A stretch of 64,000 nucleotides of DNA from the NCBI GenBank assembly GCA_009746045.1, contig RPFO01000114.1:126001-190000 (forward strand), given 5' to 3'. The stretch is from Mesostigma viride (Eukaryota > Streptophyta > Mesostigmatophyceae > Mesostigmatales > Mesostigmataceae). Positions 1 to 11,740 of the stretch are shown one piece after another. Both the position numbers and the translations under genes were made by a program. The notes under the pieces were generated by a model, which was given only the letters and a program-made list of their open reading frames with translations, was not told where the DNA came from and ran no database searches. Every line of letters begins with the position of its first letter. Positions within the stretch are counted from its first letter, which is position 1.

Positions 1-138
1 GAACCCAGCGTCTTCCTGGAGCGAAGTACCTGGGGCTCTGGGGCCAGCGTAGTCGTGCTGAAAGACATACGTAGCCCTCACGTCCTCTTGGAGTTGGGCA
101 GGTGGCCTGGGTGTCCCCTCAGGATGGGAGTCTGCCAT
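1..138 (-). CDS. Gypsy A third ORF (ORF3), N-terminal part only
   Basis: The first 46 codons of the ORF that follows the chromodomain in this gypsy family; the rest is beyond the window start. It begins at an ATG at 138. It is in the same frame as the integrase/chromodomain reading in gypsy B, behind a single TGA. The complete version is at 29966-31228. No function is recognised. Confidence 0.7.
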   Translation of the reverse strand, partial: MADSHPEGTPRPPAQLQEDVRATYVFQHDYAGPRAPGTSLQEDAGF

Positions 139-176
139 GGCTGGCAACCACAGACACACAGCACCAAAAAGAGGCG

Positions 177-482
177 TTAGCAGTGCTCACTGGGAGCTAT
201 GAAGGGGAGCACACCGCTCAGAGCCCATGACATACCACTCAGGCAAGGTGATCCATGACGCTGACAATAATCTAGTACAGCAGAGTGACTGTTGGTGAGA
301 TCAGACAACCACAGCCACGTAGCAGTCACCTCTAGCTCTCCCTTCCAGTGTACCTTAAACTGCAGCTGTTTAGTACGACCTTTCCCCTTCACCCTGTGAG
401 CCAACAACCGCTCCACTTCATAGATCTTCTCCCCCTCAGAATCCAACTCATAAGGCAAAGGGGCAGACAATCTGCCTGGCAA
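177..482 (-). pseudogene. Gypsy A chromodomain, C-terminal end of pol (frameshifted)
   Basis: Encodes the integrase-tail chromodomain: a YEVERLL start, then KVHWKGELEVTATW and a final helix. In chromoviruses this module reads histone marks and steers integration. Compared with gypsy B, single-base deletions near 248 and near 518-552 put it out of frame with the integrase before it and change its last residues. The family assignment is firm from the intact copy at 31277-33219. Confidence 0.8.
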
Positions 483-510
483 GGTGTTACGCCTGTACAG
501 CTTCAGCTGG

Positions 511-1929
511 CTAGGTGAAAAATATTATTCCTGAGCTTCCAGTGAGAAGGCACTGGACCTGGACCACGGTACCATAGTGAAAGGTGGCCAACACTGGGTA
601 AGGACCCAACCAGAGTGGTTGCAGTTTCCTGCATTGCTCCTTCTCAGGCAGCACTCTGTTGGCTTCCAACAACACCAAGTCCCCAGGAGCTACAAAGGAA
701 TGACTGGCCACCGTTTGCTGCCAGGCGTTAGTCAGGTACTTGTCCTGTGTCCTCAACAGCTGGGTAGCCACAATGCTGTGAGCCTCCTGGAAGGAAGCCA
801 ACAACTGCTGGACTGAACCAAGACGTCGCTGGAAAGGGCCTTCAGCGTCTCTGTCAGGCAGTTCCAAGTCGAATGGTGTCAAGGGACACTGGCCATTGCA
901 GATCACGAAGGGGGACATCTGGTGAGGAGCCAGAGGAGAGTTGTTGATTGCGAACTCTATGAAAGGTAGCTTCTTGTCCCAGTCCTTGTTGTCGTGTGTA
1001 CAATAGTGCTTTTGACACTCCCTGACAATTCTGTTCATCCTCTCCACCGCCCCAGTACTGGCACACCTGTATGCCACACCGAATGCCAGCTTAGTGTCTA
1101 GGATGTCAAAGAATGACTTCCAAAACCCTGACAGCCAAAGGGGGTCCTGATCAGTGATGATCACTCTAGGCATGCCGTGCAGACGGTAGATCTCCTTCAT
1201 AAACAAATCCACACACTGTGCAGCGGTGAGATGAGTATTGCAAGGAATCAGATGGCACATCCTGGACAGCCTGTCCATGACCACAAGGATCCTGTCATTG
1301 CCACCATCTGACATGGGAAGACCACAGATAAAATCCATAGTCACACTGATCCAAGGGCGCAGGGGAATGGGCATAGCCATGGGAAAGATGGGCGTGGCTT
1401 GGTTCCTGACCTTATTTCTCTGGCAGGAGTCACAGGAATCCACATAGGCCTTAACATCCTGATAAAGGCCAGGCCACCAAAACCTCTGCTGCACCTCATG
1501 AAGTAGCTTAGCATAACCAGGATGACACGCAGTCACATCGTCATGGAAACAATGTAACACTGTGGGAATGGCCATCTCAGGCACATACACTTTTCTAGTC
1601 ACCGTGTGCTCTGCATCATGAGTGTGAACATACAGAACGCCCTCCCAGTATTCTACAGGTCTATTGCCAAAGTTGCCCCTCTGGATAGCTGCAGTAGCCA
1701 TGTCCTCCGTCTTGGTGAAGGCCTTGATGACGTCCAGCAGGGAAATATTTAAAGGGTTAGGCAACACCAGGTCCTTGTCAGGTCCCAGGGGCTGCATCTG
1801 CATCTCCTCTTCCTGCCCAGGGCTAGCCACCAACTGCTTGGATGAGACAGTAGTAGCTATAGGCCCTTTTGACCTTGCCATCACCTGAGAGGCCAACACC
1901 TTGGACCGGCCTACCAACACAGGGTCCAT
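511..1929 (-). pseudogene. Gypsy A integrase (frameshifted pol segment)
   Basis: Integrase of the Ty3/gypsy type. The zinc-binding module ends in CDSCQRN. The catalytic core has the first aspartate in VTMDFICGLP, the second in IITDQDPLW and the glutamate in GAVERMNRI, with the usual spacing for a DDE integrase. A basic C-terminal barrel follows (LVLLEANRVLPEKEQC, LGPYPVLATF). Frame is lost at the C-terminus by one-base deletions near 518 and 552, and at the N-terminal junction near 1971. The methionine at 1929 is internal to the polyprotein, not a true start. Confidence 0.88.
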
Positions 1930-2719
1930 GACCCACTTCCTGGGCCTACCTCTGCTGCGCCTAGCAGGGCTCCCTCACCTGGCTGCTCTGTGGGAGTGGG
2001 CACCACACCTTCAGGACTTCTCCTAAGACTGTCAGACAGTGACTGGACACCCTCCTGGACGCCTGTCAACTCTGGGACAGAGCCCTGGTCGATGAGCATC
2101 ACGGGACCACCGTTATTCCCTACAGGTGGTGTCAACAGTTGAGAAACCTTCTGGTTGTTGGCCTGAGCTCTAGTCAAGGCTCCACACTCTACCACAGAAA
2201 TCAGGGCAGCACAGATGTCCAAGTCCTCATGAAAACTTCCCATCAAATCCCTCCTCCTGGACAGGGCGTCAGGCACCACATTCTGCGTACCAGGAATGTA
2301 CCTCACAGAGAAAGGTCCAAACCCCCCCAGGAACTCCATCCATCCAGCCATCCTCTTACTCATCCGGGTCTGTTCCAACACATGTACCAAGGGCCTGTGG
2401 TCAGTCATCAGGGTAATAGACTCGTTGCCCTGCCCATCCTGGCGCTGCTGGCCACAGAAAACTGGGCCCCCTTCAGTAGGTGTTCCCACTTGTGACAGGC
2501 CACCACCAATCCCAACAGCTCTTGCTCATGAACAGGGTAGTTACGTTCTGCAGACGTCATACTCCTGGACATGTATTCCACTGGTTGAGGGCCCTTACCA
2601 TGATCTTGCATTAGTACTGCACCAATAGCACCCTGTGAGGCGTCAGACCTAACCTGGTATGGCAAGTCTGGGTTGGGGCCCACCAACAAGGGAGCAGTGG
2701 TAAGCTTCTGCTTCAACAC
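1911..2719 (-). pseudogene. Gypsy A RNase H and connection region (two overlapping frames)
   Basis: Two overlapping frames (2719-2408 and 2489-1911) together encode the RNase H that degrades the RNA strand during reverse transcription. Visible landmarks are YQVRSDASQGAIGAVL, PVEYMSRSM, ERNYPVHEQELLGLV and LMTDHRPLVHVLEQ, then YIPGTQNVVPDALSRR, a typical gypsy RNase H end. The frame break near 2440 is a one-base contraction relative to gypsy B. The segment continues toward the integrase, where another one-base loss occurs near 1971. Confidence 0.85.
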
Positions 2720-3267
2720 ATCAAAAGCTTGCTGGCATGCTGCAGTCCATTCAAAGGGACATCCTTCTTGAGCAGGGCTAACAGGGGACCAGAGATGGCC
2801 GCCATGTCAGGAATGAACCGTCGGTACCAGCCCACCAGGCCCAGAAAGGATCTGACATCCTGAGCTGACTTCAACACAGGCCACTCCAAAACAGCAGAGA
2901 CCTTGCTGGCCTCAGGAGTCATACCTGCAGCGCTCAGCTGGTAGCCCAGAAACTTCACCTCTTGGCCCCACTCCACCTTGGACCTCTTCACCGACAGATG
3001 ATACTGATGGATCACCTTAAGGACCTCCTCCACGTTCTCCAGATGCTCCCTGAAGGTACGAGAGTGTACCAGAATGTCGTCCAGGTAGACGACCACACAA
3101 GTCCTGAAGACCACCCTGGTAGTGTCACACAAGTGGGCAATGTCCTTGAACCTGGGGTTGCGAAGGTCAGGTGAGATCTGGGGCAGGGCATTTCCAGTCA
3201 GGTGGCCAAAGATGGCATTGACAAACATCTGCATAGTGGCAGGACTGTTAGAGGCACCCATGGGCAT
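2713..3267 (-). pseudogene. Gypsy A reverse transcriptase, palm and thumb part
   Basis: Continues the reverse transcriptase from MPMGASNSPATMQ through the catalytic YLDDILVHSRT and the thumb region VKFLGYQLSAAGMTPE, WYRRFIPDM. About 30 extra residues lie between the FGHL helix and YLDD compared with common Ty3/gypsy enzymes, and gypsy B has the same extra segment. The frame joins its neighbours only through one-base indels near 3294 and 2757, both contractions relative to gypsy B. Confidence 0.87.
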
Positions 3268-4517
3268 TACTGTCCACTGGAACTGTCCCCATGGGTAGAA
3301 AAGGCCGTCTTGGGGATGTCCTCAGTAGCCACCCTGATCTGCCAGAAAGCATGCCTGAGGTCAAACTTGGTAAAGAAGGCAGCTCCTGCAGTCCTCTCCA
3401 GCAACTCATCAATTCTGGGCAGAGGGTACCTGGACTTGACAGTCACCTTGTTCAGTCCCCTCAGGTCAATGCACAACCTCCACCCCCCATCATGCTTGGG
3501 TACAAGCAAACACCCAGAACTGAAAGGACTGTTAGCTGGGAGGATCAGACCAGCCTCCAACAGGCCAATAAGTATGGTCTTCAGCTCTGCCATCTCTGCA
3601 GGGCCCATCCTGTACATAGGCACAAAAGGAGGACGAGCACCCTCTACCAACTTGATGACATGTGTGATGGGTCCCTCAGGAGGATACTGGGGCATCTTGT
3701 CCTCAAAGATGGCTCCATACCTGTCCAACAAGGCATCATGCTGCTGTTGTTGCTCAGTGGTGACAGTAGAACTGACAGCATTGACAGAATGACCACTAGC
3801 AGACTCAGGTTCATTAGGCACCAAATGCAGGAAAAAGATGTGTTCCACTGGATAGGTGGCCAAATAAGACAGAGTATGCTTGGCAGACCACACATGCTTC
3901 AGTAGGGCAGCCCGTTTCTCCTCCAAAGTCGGCTCTTGATCCACCCCTTTCGCACCTGCTTCCCCTCCCTTGCCATCATTGACAGCTGTCTGTGTGGAAC
4001 AGCACTCAGTGGCTGTTCTTCTCCCCCCTGGCAACACACAGGTAGCATCCCACACTGTCCCATCCTTGAACTGGACCACCCTGTCAGGCCAAGAAATAGC
4101 AGGATTGGTGTCAGACAACCATGGGATCCCCAAAATCACATCTGCTGCCGTGAGGGGAATGACATCTGCTGTCACTTCCAAAGTCTGGGATGAACAAACT
4201 TGGAAGATGAGCTGCACATAGCCAGGTGAGCAGCTTCTCCTGCCATCAGAATACTGCACCATGACAGGTGTGGGGTGGGCCAACACAGGCAACTTCAGCT
4301 CCTGCACCAAGGATGCAGCAATATAATTACTGCCAGCACCAGAATCAATCATAAACAAGCAAGCTGGCTGAGCCAAGGGGACTGGCACGTTGAGGAGCCT
4401 AGCCTGAAACTTGAGTAAGTGACCTGGTACAGGAGGACCCACAGGGACAGCAGGGTCAGAAGCACCCACAGTGTTCACTGGCCTAACGTCAACAGCAGGC
4501 AGGTCAGACCTGGCCAT
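3267..4517 (-). pseudogene. Gypsy A protease and reverse transcriptase N-terminal part
   Basis: Begins with an aspartic protease (LFMIDSGAGSNYIAASLV, then VILGIPWL) that cleaves the polyprotein. The reverse transcriptase fingers and palm follow (GGWRLCIDLRGLNKV, FFTKFDLRHAFWQI). It is reached from gag by the -1 slippery site at 4547-4553. An ATG exists at 4517, but the frame is open back to the slippery site. It ends early because of a one-base deletion in a G run near 3294. Confidence 0.88.
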
Positions 4518-4543
4518 GACAGAAGGATGACCTGGGGACCCAA

Positions 4544-5693
4544 CTAGTTTTTTGACTCAGGTGGGTCTGGGGATGCTCCACTGCCCGATGGTGGAAGCTG
4601 CTCAGGTGGTGCTGGAGGCTCATCCTCGTCCCCCCCATCCTCCTCATCTGCCAGCAGCTGCATGAGAGCGTTCACCATCCTACGCTTATCCTGTCTGCTG
4701 AAGGGCCGAGCGCGGGACTGGAACCTCCCAGAGGGCTGGAAGTTGGGCTGGAACCCTGGCTGCATCCGGTGATCGCCAGCAGGAACGCCAGGAGGAAGGT
4801 TGGGTGGCCTGGGAGATGGCAGGGCGCCAAAAGGTCCTCTCGTGGCAGGGGGAAACTGGTCCCGTCTAGGGCAGTCCCGTGCAAAGTGACCTGGCTGGTT
4901 GCAGATAAAACAGTTACCCTGGGTGGGATCCAAGGCATTGAGCTCCCCCAGGAGGTCATCCAGCTGGTTCAGGGACTTCTTGATGGGTGGCACTGGCGTG
5001 GCCACAGGCTCCCACTTGACAGAAAAAGCAGGCACACGACAAAGGGTAAGCACATAAGACAACACCTTGTCCCATTGCCAATCCACGTAGTCGAACTGGG
5101 AGAAGTGCTTGTCCACATCCAGTCGCACGTGTGGAGCCATGCCATGCAGTAGTCTGTGAAGCGCCTCTGCGTCAGAGCATTGGGGAATCTTGGCTCTAAG
5201 GTTGGTGAATTGCTCCACGAACTGTGGCAGCGTCAAACCAGCCTGCGTACAGTTAGCCAGTGCGTCCCGATCCATGCGAAGCTGATCCTGGGGTAACAGA
5301 AACCGGCGAAAGCCCAATAGGAGAGAGGGGAGGTCGGTACACGCACGTCCAGCCACAGAACGCAAAAACTCATCAAAACGGTCGCTGGCACTGTCGCTCA
5401 TCCGCTGCCTAACCATTCTCTTCTGGATGTCCATCGTGAGACGTTCCTCTGCCTTGGGCCCGTAGTTGGCGAAGTGGATAGCGAAGACATCCTGAAACTT
5501 GGTGGAGAAATGGTCGAAGCTGCGATGGGTAAGGTTGGTCAGCGATAGCTTGTCTACCGACTCCACCTTGGGAAAAGGAACAGTACGAGGATACAAAGAC
5601 GTGAGCTCCATCACTGGGGCGTGTGGTGCATTCTGATTCTCCGGCAATGTCGCAGCCACCGAGAGCCGTGGAGGCTCATGCCCCTGTGCATCT
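4544..5693 (-). CDS. Gypsy A gag, C-terminal two thirds
   Basis: Structural Gag polyprotein: a capsid-like region (HFSTKFQDVFAIHF, RMDRDALANCTQAGLTLPQFVEQF), then a CCHC nucleic-acid-binding knuckle (CFICNQPGHFARDC) and a Pro/Gly-rich, acidic tail. The N-terminal third lies at 21178-21781 because a 15.5-kb block inserted in between. The joined frame is continuous at 582 residues. It ends with TAG directly after the slippery heptamer. The first in-frame ATG in this piece is at 5659, but that is not the native start. Confidence 0.9.
4547..4553 (-). promoter_or_regulatory. Putative -1 ribosomal frameshift heptamer, gypsy A gag-pol
   Basis: On the minus strand the last gag codons contain A AAA AAC in the correct phase, immediately followed by the TAG stop. 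The pol frame is -1 relative to gag and is open from this point into the protease. A AAA AAC is a classic slippery sequence in retroviral gag-pro junctions. Gypsy B has the same site at 43905-43911. Confidence 0.8.
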
Positions 5694-6255
5694 TGTTACG
5701 TCGCGTAACTTTTGTTGTTGTTACGGACGTAAATTAGGTCCTTTGTTGCCTCAGCCATTCCGGAACAGTTCGCTCACTTTCCTAGGCTTACGTGTAGTTA
5801 GGACCTTTTGGCCGGTCGGTACCGGGCCTTGTGACGTGGCAATTGTACAGTATGGTGGTTCGGTGCAGTCGCGCCGCGCTGCGTACTTTAGTAGTGGTCC
5901 TTTTATCCTGCGTGTGAACCTTGTGGACGTGCGTTGGTCCTGTAGGCGAGGGTCGATGTCGGCCCGAGCATACACGCCTGTCGGCGATCATTTATGCAGC
6001 AGTTGTCCTTCGTGAATGGCACCCGGCGTGTGTTATGAATTAACACATATTAGCTAGGGTCATGGCAGTGTAGTATTGTTTCCTTCGTAGTACCCTGGTT
6101 TTATTCGGTGTATGGCGTATTATAATAGAATGCATTGAGAACAGAGTCGACGTCCCAGGTCTTTCCACAACATAGCTCCTCATCACTAGGTACCCTCACT
6201 AGTTTAGGTAAGGTTAGGCGCGGGGTTTGGGATCGAGTAGAGCCTGGGCGTAACA
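5694..6255 (+). repeat. Element C 5' LTR
   Basis: 562 bp, TGTTACG at one end and CGTAACA at the other. A TATAATA at 6121-6127 is a candidate TATA box. It matches 12956-13517 except for one substitution. Confidence 0.95.
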
Positions 6256-6256
6256 A

Positions 6257-6270
6257 TGGTAGCGGAGATA
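6257..6270 (+). other. Element C primer binding site
   Basis: TGGTAGCGGAGATA starts one base after the 5' LTR. It fits the complement of a tRNA 3' end (CCA), close to the initiator-Met type used by many gypsy elements. Confidence 0.6.
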
Positions 6271-7096
6271 GTTTAGGTGGACGCGACGATATTCCCTTGC
6301 ACTCACCTTATACGCCAGAGACCTTCCGCGGCCAGGGCACAGAAGAAGACAACCTCTTGACAGGTAATGGGCGGGTCGCCTGCAAGCTAGGGGGTAGTGC
6401 TGCCCGATTCGGGACACGCCCTGCCTAGAAGTTAGACCTGCTCAAAGCGGATGAACTCCTCACGTAGCTAGCTTCTTTTCCTTTTCCCTCTGTGTGTGCA
6501 TTTCCTTGCTGGGTGCTGTTTGACGTTAGCTAGTGGGTTAGCCGGTTCAGTGGGTTAGCTCCTTTTCTTCCTGTGTATACACGCGTTTCCTTTGAATGTT
6601 GTTTGATTACGTTAGCTAGGATTGACGGTTCAATAGGGCTTGATAGTGGGACGATTAGCGTCTCTTTAGACTACACCTCTTTTCCGTGCATGCTGCTGTG
6701 TTTTCTTATGTGCTTTCTCGTGCAGAATCTGGAGCCGGATGTTTATTTACCAACGGGCGCTGGTTTCAGGCGTCCTCGGCATTTCGGTAACAATAAGCTA
6801 CAATAATGCATGTGTGTTTTCCTTTGTTTCCTTTTTATTTTCTCCTTGATCAGATTTTAAATCATTCCTTCCTTTTCCTTGCTGAAGTGGTAGCCACTCC
6901 CCTTTGTTTTCTTGGTCATGCCCCATTTGATCTGATTTTATTTCCTCCTTGACCTGATTTTCTTTTATCCTTGATCTGATTTTATTTTAGCTTTGGTCAG
7001 ATTTTTATTTTGTCCTTGACCAGATTTTTATCTTATCCTTGTTCAGCTTTTTAACCTTTCCTCGTCCAGTGTATTTCTTTCCTTTGCACCTCAAAC

Positions 7097-8646
7097 ATGT
7101 CCTCGCAAACGTCTCTTGGTGGGGGCATGTCTCCCATTAACCAACGTTCCTCAGGTGTTACTCCTGGTGTTAATTCTAGTACTCCTCAATTGGCTATGGG
7201 TAATAGACGTGATTCCTTGGACACTGTCCATCACTTGACTCCTCCGTCTCAGAGTGTACGTTCTGACAGTACTACCTCTACTCCGTCCTTTCACCGTTCA
7301 CCTATTATTCCTCCTCCTACGTTTGAGGCATGTGCTAGGTCTACTGCCCCAGCCTCTGCTATTCCTCCTGTTAATTCTGGGAAGCCCTCTGTGTCTGTCC
7401 CCTCTCAGGCTCCTCAGGTGCCAGCCCCTCGTATTGTACGTAGTCTCGCTCCTGTGGGCCCTACTGGGTATCCTACTGCCGTTCCTACACATCCTCTTGC
7501 TTCCTGGGCATACCCTGATACGGCCTATGAGGCAGCCCAAATCCCCTCACGTGTAGCAGAGCTAGAGATTAATCAGGATTTTAGCACCATGCCTCTCCAT
7601 GATAAAAACTATGATCATTTTTCCTATTCCACAATCAGAGAAGCATATACTGTTCCTCACACCTCTGGTCACCACCCTGACTCTGTGGTGCCCTCACGTC
7701 CTCTTCCTAAGACCTATCATGCTCCTCATAATTTGTTACTGCCTGAGTATGTGCCTGTGGAGTAGAGTGGGCCTATGGATAAAACTGATCCTTCTCGTGC
7801 ATCTAAGCCCCCTCTCCTTCCCACCTTTGCTAGTGTGCCTAAGTTAGATATTAGTCTACCCCTCAGCAGCTAGTTTTTCACCTTTCTTATGCTCCTCTCT
7901 CAGTAGACGGCCTCTTGGGAACAATATTATAGGTGGAAACTCCCTGATGCTGTTCTTGTCCCTCATTACCTTACCACGTGTGTGGCTCCTGCCCTTGCCA
8001 CCCTTGTTCACTGTGAGTCCCTCGCGTCCCATGCATACCCTAACTCAGTAGCATAATTGTTTAATTAGGAGATTGGAAAATCATGTAGTGCCTCCAGACG
8101 CTGACTGGCAAGAGCGCCTTAGATTTGGATCCCTCGAGCAAGGCAATGAAACTTATAGGGAATAGCAATGGGAATTTGATGCCCAGATGGTACGCATTCG
8201 AGACCTCTCGGGTGCGGAAGTCCGTGCTCGCTTCTTGCAAGGTCTTAATAAAACCTCTTGCGTGAAGTTAAGAAACAGTTTTTTGCGTATAGTTTTCGTG
8301 ACCTTCCTCTGGCTGCTGTTCCTACCCATCTCCTCCGTGTTGCTGATTTTATGTATGCTCATGCTCCTGTGTGTACTAGGGTCCATAACCTTGTCCTCAC
8401 TCCTGAAGAAGAAGAGGCATATGTAGAAGAATTAGATATTTGTGTTACAGATATATCTGCATTGGATGTGTCTCACGTCACGTGTTATCACTACATCAGG
8501 AGGTGGGCCATCTTAGGGGGGAGTGCCCCAAGTTTCCTTTTGGCCCCCCCCCCTCATCCCAATGCCCGCCCTCCGCGTACTTCTCAGCGAGCCTCTCCCC
8601 TTCGCCCACCCTCTGGTCGTTCCTCTTCTGCTCCTTAACCCTCTAG
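7097..8646 (+). pseudogene. Element C gag remnant
   Basis: The first open stretch (7097-7765) is Ser/Thr/Pro-rich, starting MSSQTSLGGGM. Further frames (8187-8646) follow, ending in a broken zinc-knuckle-like piece (VGHLRGECPKFP) and a Pro/Ser-rich tail. Stops and frame changes divide it. Position just after the primer site and just before the protease supports gag. I see no intact reading frame. Confidence 0.55.
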
Positions 8647-8866
8647 GTTAAATGCTGTACAGACAGGCTCCTTAGTGAATCCCCATTCTGATCAGGATGC
8701 CGTCCCCTCTCAATACCCTCGTGATTCTCCAACAATGGCTTTCTCACCGGGGTTTCCTCCAGGGTTCGTTCCCTTGGATGATGTGGGGGGGAGGGAAAAC
8801 AATAGAGCTGTCAGCAGGGTGTAGCCTGGTAAGGTCCTCAGCTAGTACCCCAAGCTCAGAAAATCT

Positions 8867-9205
8867 TTGTTTACCTGTTTTGTCACTACTGTGGATGCTG
8901 CATCCTCTGCACCCCTACGTGTTCGTCCTTTGATGTGTCTAAATGGTGGCCTTACCGCTCCTACTACCGTAGTAGACCCTCTTCTGCACCCTCATGGTAT
9001 CCTCAATGTTTCTGTCCTCGTAGATAGTGGGGCTGCCACCTCCTTTGTGAGCGAGGCCCTTGTTAGGAGACTAGGATTACATAAGAGCTATCCCTCCTGC
9101 CTCTCATGTGACTCTGCACTATATATGCTGATGGTCGCACTAGTCACTCTCAGGGGACTGTATCCTTACCACTCCTCATTCTTCAGGGTCGCCAGATTAA
9201 ATTAG
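8867..9205 (+). pseudogene. Element C aspartic protease remnant
   Basis: NVSVLVDSGAATSFVSEALVRRLGL is a clear retropepsin active-site segment (D-S-G-A). The downstream part is frameshifted; a decayed LDWHQGHKITINY segment near 9250-9290 would be the end of the protease. It lies between gag and RT, as expected for Ty3/gypsy. Confidence 0.75.
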
Positions 9206-9488
9206 TGGCGACCATAGGCCCTATAACGATTGTTGATATTTTGTAGGGCTTAGATTGGCATCAAGGCCATAAAATCACTATTAATTATAACACTATGGTC
9301 CTAGGTTCGATTCCTTGCTGGTAGCTTCTAGGCTTTCTTACTTTCTGTGTTCCGCGGAATCTCATATTTGGGCAACTAGCGTTTTCACATTTGTTGCCTT
9401 CTGACGAGAACATGACACCATGGTTATAGTAAGCCTCGGGCCGGAGGCTAGCTGTTACCTGGTTCCCTGATAGCACCTATTAGCCCTG

Positions 9489-10439
9489 TTGCCGGAACGA
9501 CGTTGTAAGGTAGAGAATTTATCCTTAGTAGATGTAACCCCTATTGAGTTACCCGGTGATCCTCCTGTAAGACCTAGGTATGGCTGGTCATTAATGACCA
9601 ACAATGACAATAAATGTTTTATTGCGTATGTTCCTCCGTGTCTTACCAATGAAGTCCGTTACATGTCTATTATAGATTCCTCTCGGGTCTTTGAAGAAAA
9701 GACTCCCTCATACCCCCCTCCTCGTGTGGTTTTCTCCGATGTATCGTATGGGCCCCTCCGAATTATAAGAGTTATAACAAATATTTAAATGTCATTATTA
9801 GAAGCAGATTTCAGGGATCCTAGTAATTCCCCATGTTCTATCAGTGTTTTGCTAGTCCCTGTGCCCAATGGCAAATTTAGCCTAGTTACAAACTATTGTA
9901 AAGTTGATTATGATAATAGCCGTGCAAAATACTACGCAAACATCACTTCCTCATGGTCTAGTATTTTCCTTTCTTGGGCTGATGCACGTACTGTGATTAA
10001 TCACCCCTCCGTTTACGTGATTAGGTATAAGAAGGTTCACCTCTTTGAAGAAGCACAGCAGTTCTGTCTTTGGTATCAAAGAGACATTCATCAGCAGTTC
10101 ATGTCTTTGGTATAGTCAAACCGACATAGGAATACATCCTCGTCCTGCAGGTCCTCCTACAATTCGACAGAAGCTGTTCCTTCTCCATTTCATATCCCTG
10201 ACAGATTTCTTACTCCTTTACCTTCTCCAACCCGCGAACGGGGTTTTCTTCCTCCTCTATTGAGACCCCTCCTACCGTAGAATTTGGTTCCTTATCAATC
10301 ACGGTGACTAGGAAGGAGTGAGCTAAATAGTCCTTTCCTTTTTGCGTGGTTGAAGTTTTTGTTGTCAGCAGACTGCTGTCCTCGTCTTGCCAGATACCTC
10401 GAAACTGTTTGTATTAGCTACTGACTAGTAAGGTAGCCC
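9489..10439 (+). pseudogene. Element C reverse transcriptase remnant without catalytic core
   Basis: Frames at 9489-9788 (YVPPCLTNEVRYMSI, VFEEKTPSYPPPRVV) and 9789-10115 (SNSPCSISVLLVPVPNGKFSLVTNY) match the connection and fingers of gypsy RTs. From about 10116 to 10440 I cannot find the YxDD motif in any frame, so the palm is deleted or unrecognisable. The enzyme cannot be functional. Confidence 0.65.
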
Positions 10440-10840
10440 TTGGGGGTGTTCTCCTCCAAGACCCAGGTCATGGTTTGCAACACATCGAACACATCTCTAG
10501 GACTATGTTACCTGCTGATCGCAACTACCCTGTTCACCAACAAGAGTTATTGGCTGTGGTATACTGCTGTCATGCGTGGCAACATTTCCTTAAAGGTGCC
10601 CAGTTTGATGTCTGTATCAGTGAGCCTTGTGATGTTGACCCTTCTCGGTTGGTTATTCAAACCGACCATCGTCCTCTGATTCACCTCCTGTCACAACCTA
10701 ACCTCACTCCTCGGCAAGCGCGGTGGATGGAATTCCGTGCGCAATTTGCCCCCTTTAAATTGTAATACATCAAGGGTGTAGATAATATTGTCCCTGACGC
10801 TTTATCCCGACGTCCTGACTATACCTTTTCCATACCTGTG
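10440..10840 (+). pseudogene. Element C RNase H remnant
   Basis: Frame 10475-10765 reads HISRTMLPADRNYPVHQQELLAVVYCCHAWQHF, then a DHRPLIHLLSQPNLTPRQARWMEF stretch, diagnostic of gypsy RNase H. The first catalytic segment (FVLATD) is just upstream in another frame with stops. A stop interrupts before the DALSRR motif seen near 10798. Confidence 0.75.
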
Positions 10841-11020
10841 TTCGTTTTCCTGATCTCCTCTCTCATGTGGGCCTTTCTCTTCGGTGTGAGGGCACACCTG
10901 TCATCTCAGTGGGGGGGAGGATACTAATAAAATTCTTTTTGGTAAAGTTGTGGGTGTCTTGTTAACCTTATGTAGATACCTAGGTAGCCAATCCTACGTC
11001 AGATTTAGAGCGTCTTATCA

Positions 11021-11740
11021 GTGTTTACGGCCACAGAGCTGGAAGCTTTAGTCGCAGTATCCTCGCACCCTCGGAAATTCGGGAAGTACCCGTGCAAGTT
11101 TGTGGGTGGCTTCTTGTATGTGCTGTTAAAGGATGATCCTCTGCAATGGCGTTTGTGTTTTCCCCTTATTTGCCGCTCGTCCTTGTTGTTTGAGTTACAT
11201 GATTTAGCTGCTCACCAGCTAGGGCGGGAAGCGTGTGCGGGATTTGGTAACCCGTCATACTTCTGGCCCTCCCTCCTCAGCACTTGATGTGGATGAATAT
11301 GTTGGTAGGACATGCCAATCATGCCAGGAGATGAAACCTAGTAATGTGGGTCAGATAGCAGATCGAGCCTCGTACCCTCCCTGATCCTGTACTGCCTTGG
11401 GATTCCATTATTCTGGATTTTGTGGGCCCCTTTAAAAAGAATGCCAAAGGCAATTGATGCGCAGATCCTCGTGTTTGTAGACCGCCTTACTAGACGTTGT
11501 CACCTTGTCCCTTGTCCCTTGGAGCTTACTGCTCGAGTGACTGTGCTCAGCTGTACCTTCTAAACGTTTATCGTTACCATGGGCATTTTATTTCTGATAA
11601 GAACAAGTTGTTTACCTCGGACTTTTGGACAGAGTTCTTTGCTGCTCTTGGTACTAAAGTGGCGTTTGGCACTGCGTACCATTCCTCCTCCTCACACCTA
11701 GTAGAGCGATTAAATAGAGTGGTAGAAGAAGCCCTTTGAC
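11021..11740 (+). pseudogene. Element C integrase remnant
   Basis: The zinc-binding part (LLFELHDLAAHQLGREAC) is at 11021-11287. The catalytic region is at 11497-11739 (FTSDFWTEFFAALGTKVAFGTAYHSSSSHLVERLNRVVEEAL, including the DDE glutamate in VERLN). Between them the frame changes several times, with the first catalytic aspartate near 11420 in ILDFVGPF. The domain is clearly recognisable and clearly broken. Confidence 0.8.

Noticed and set aside
5751-5991. Minus-strand ORFs in the element C LTR, repeated at 13013-13253
   Set aside because: Present because the LTR is duplicated; no domain, and it lies over the LTR promoter region.
9240-9330. Possible tRNA gene (B-box ggttcgattcc at 9303)
   Set aside because: No matching acceptor stem or anticodon arm, and the region reads as decayed protease sequence of element C.
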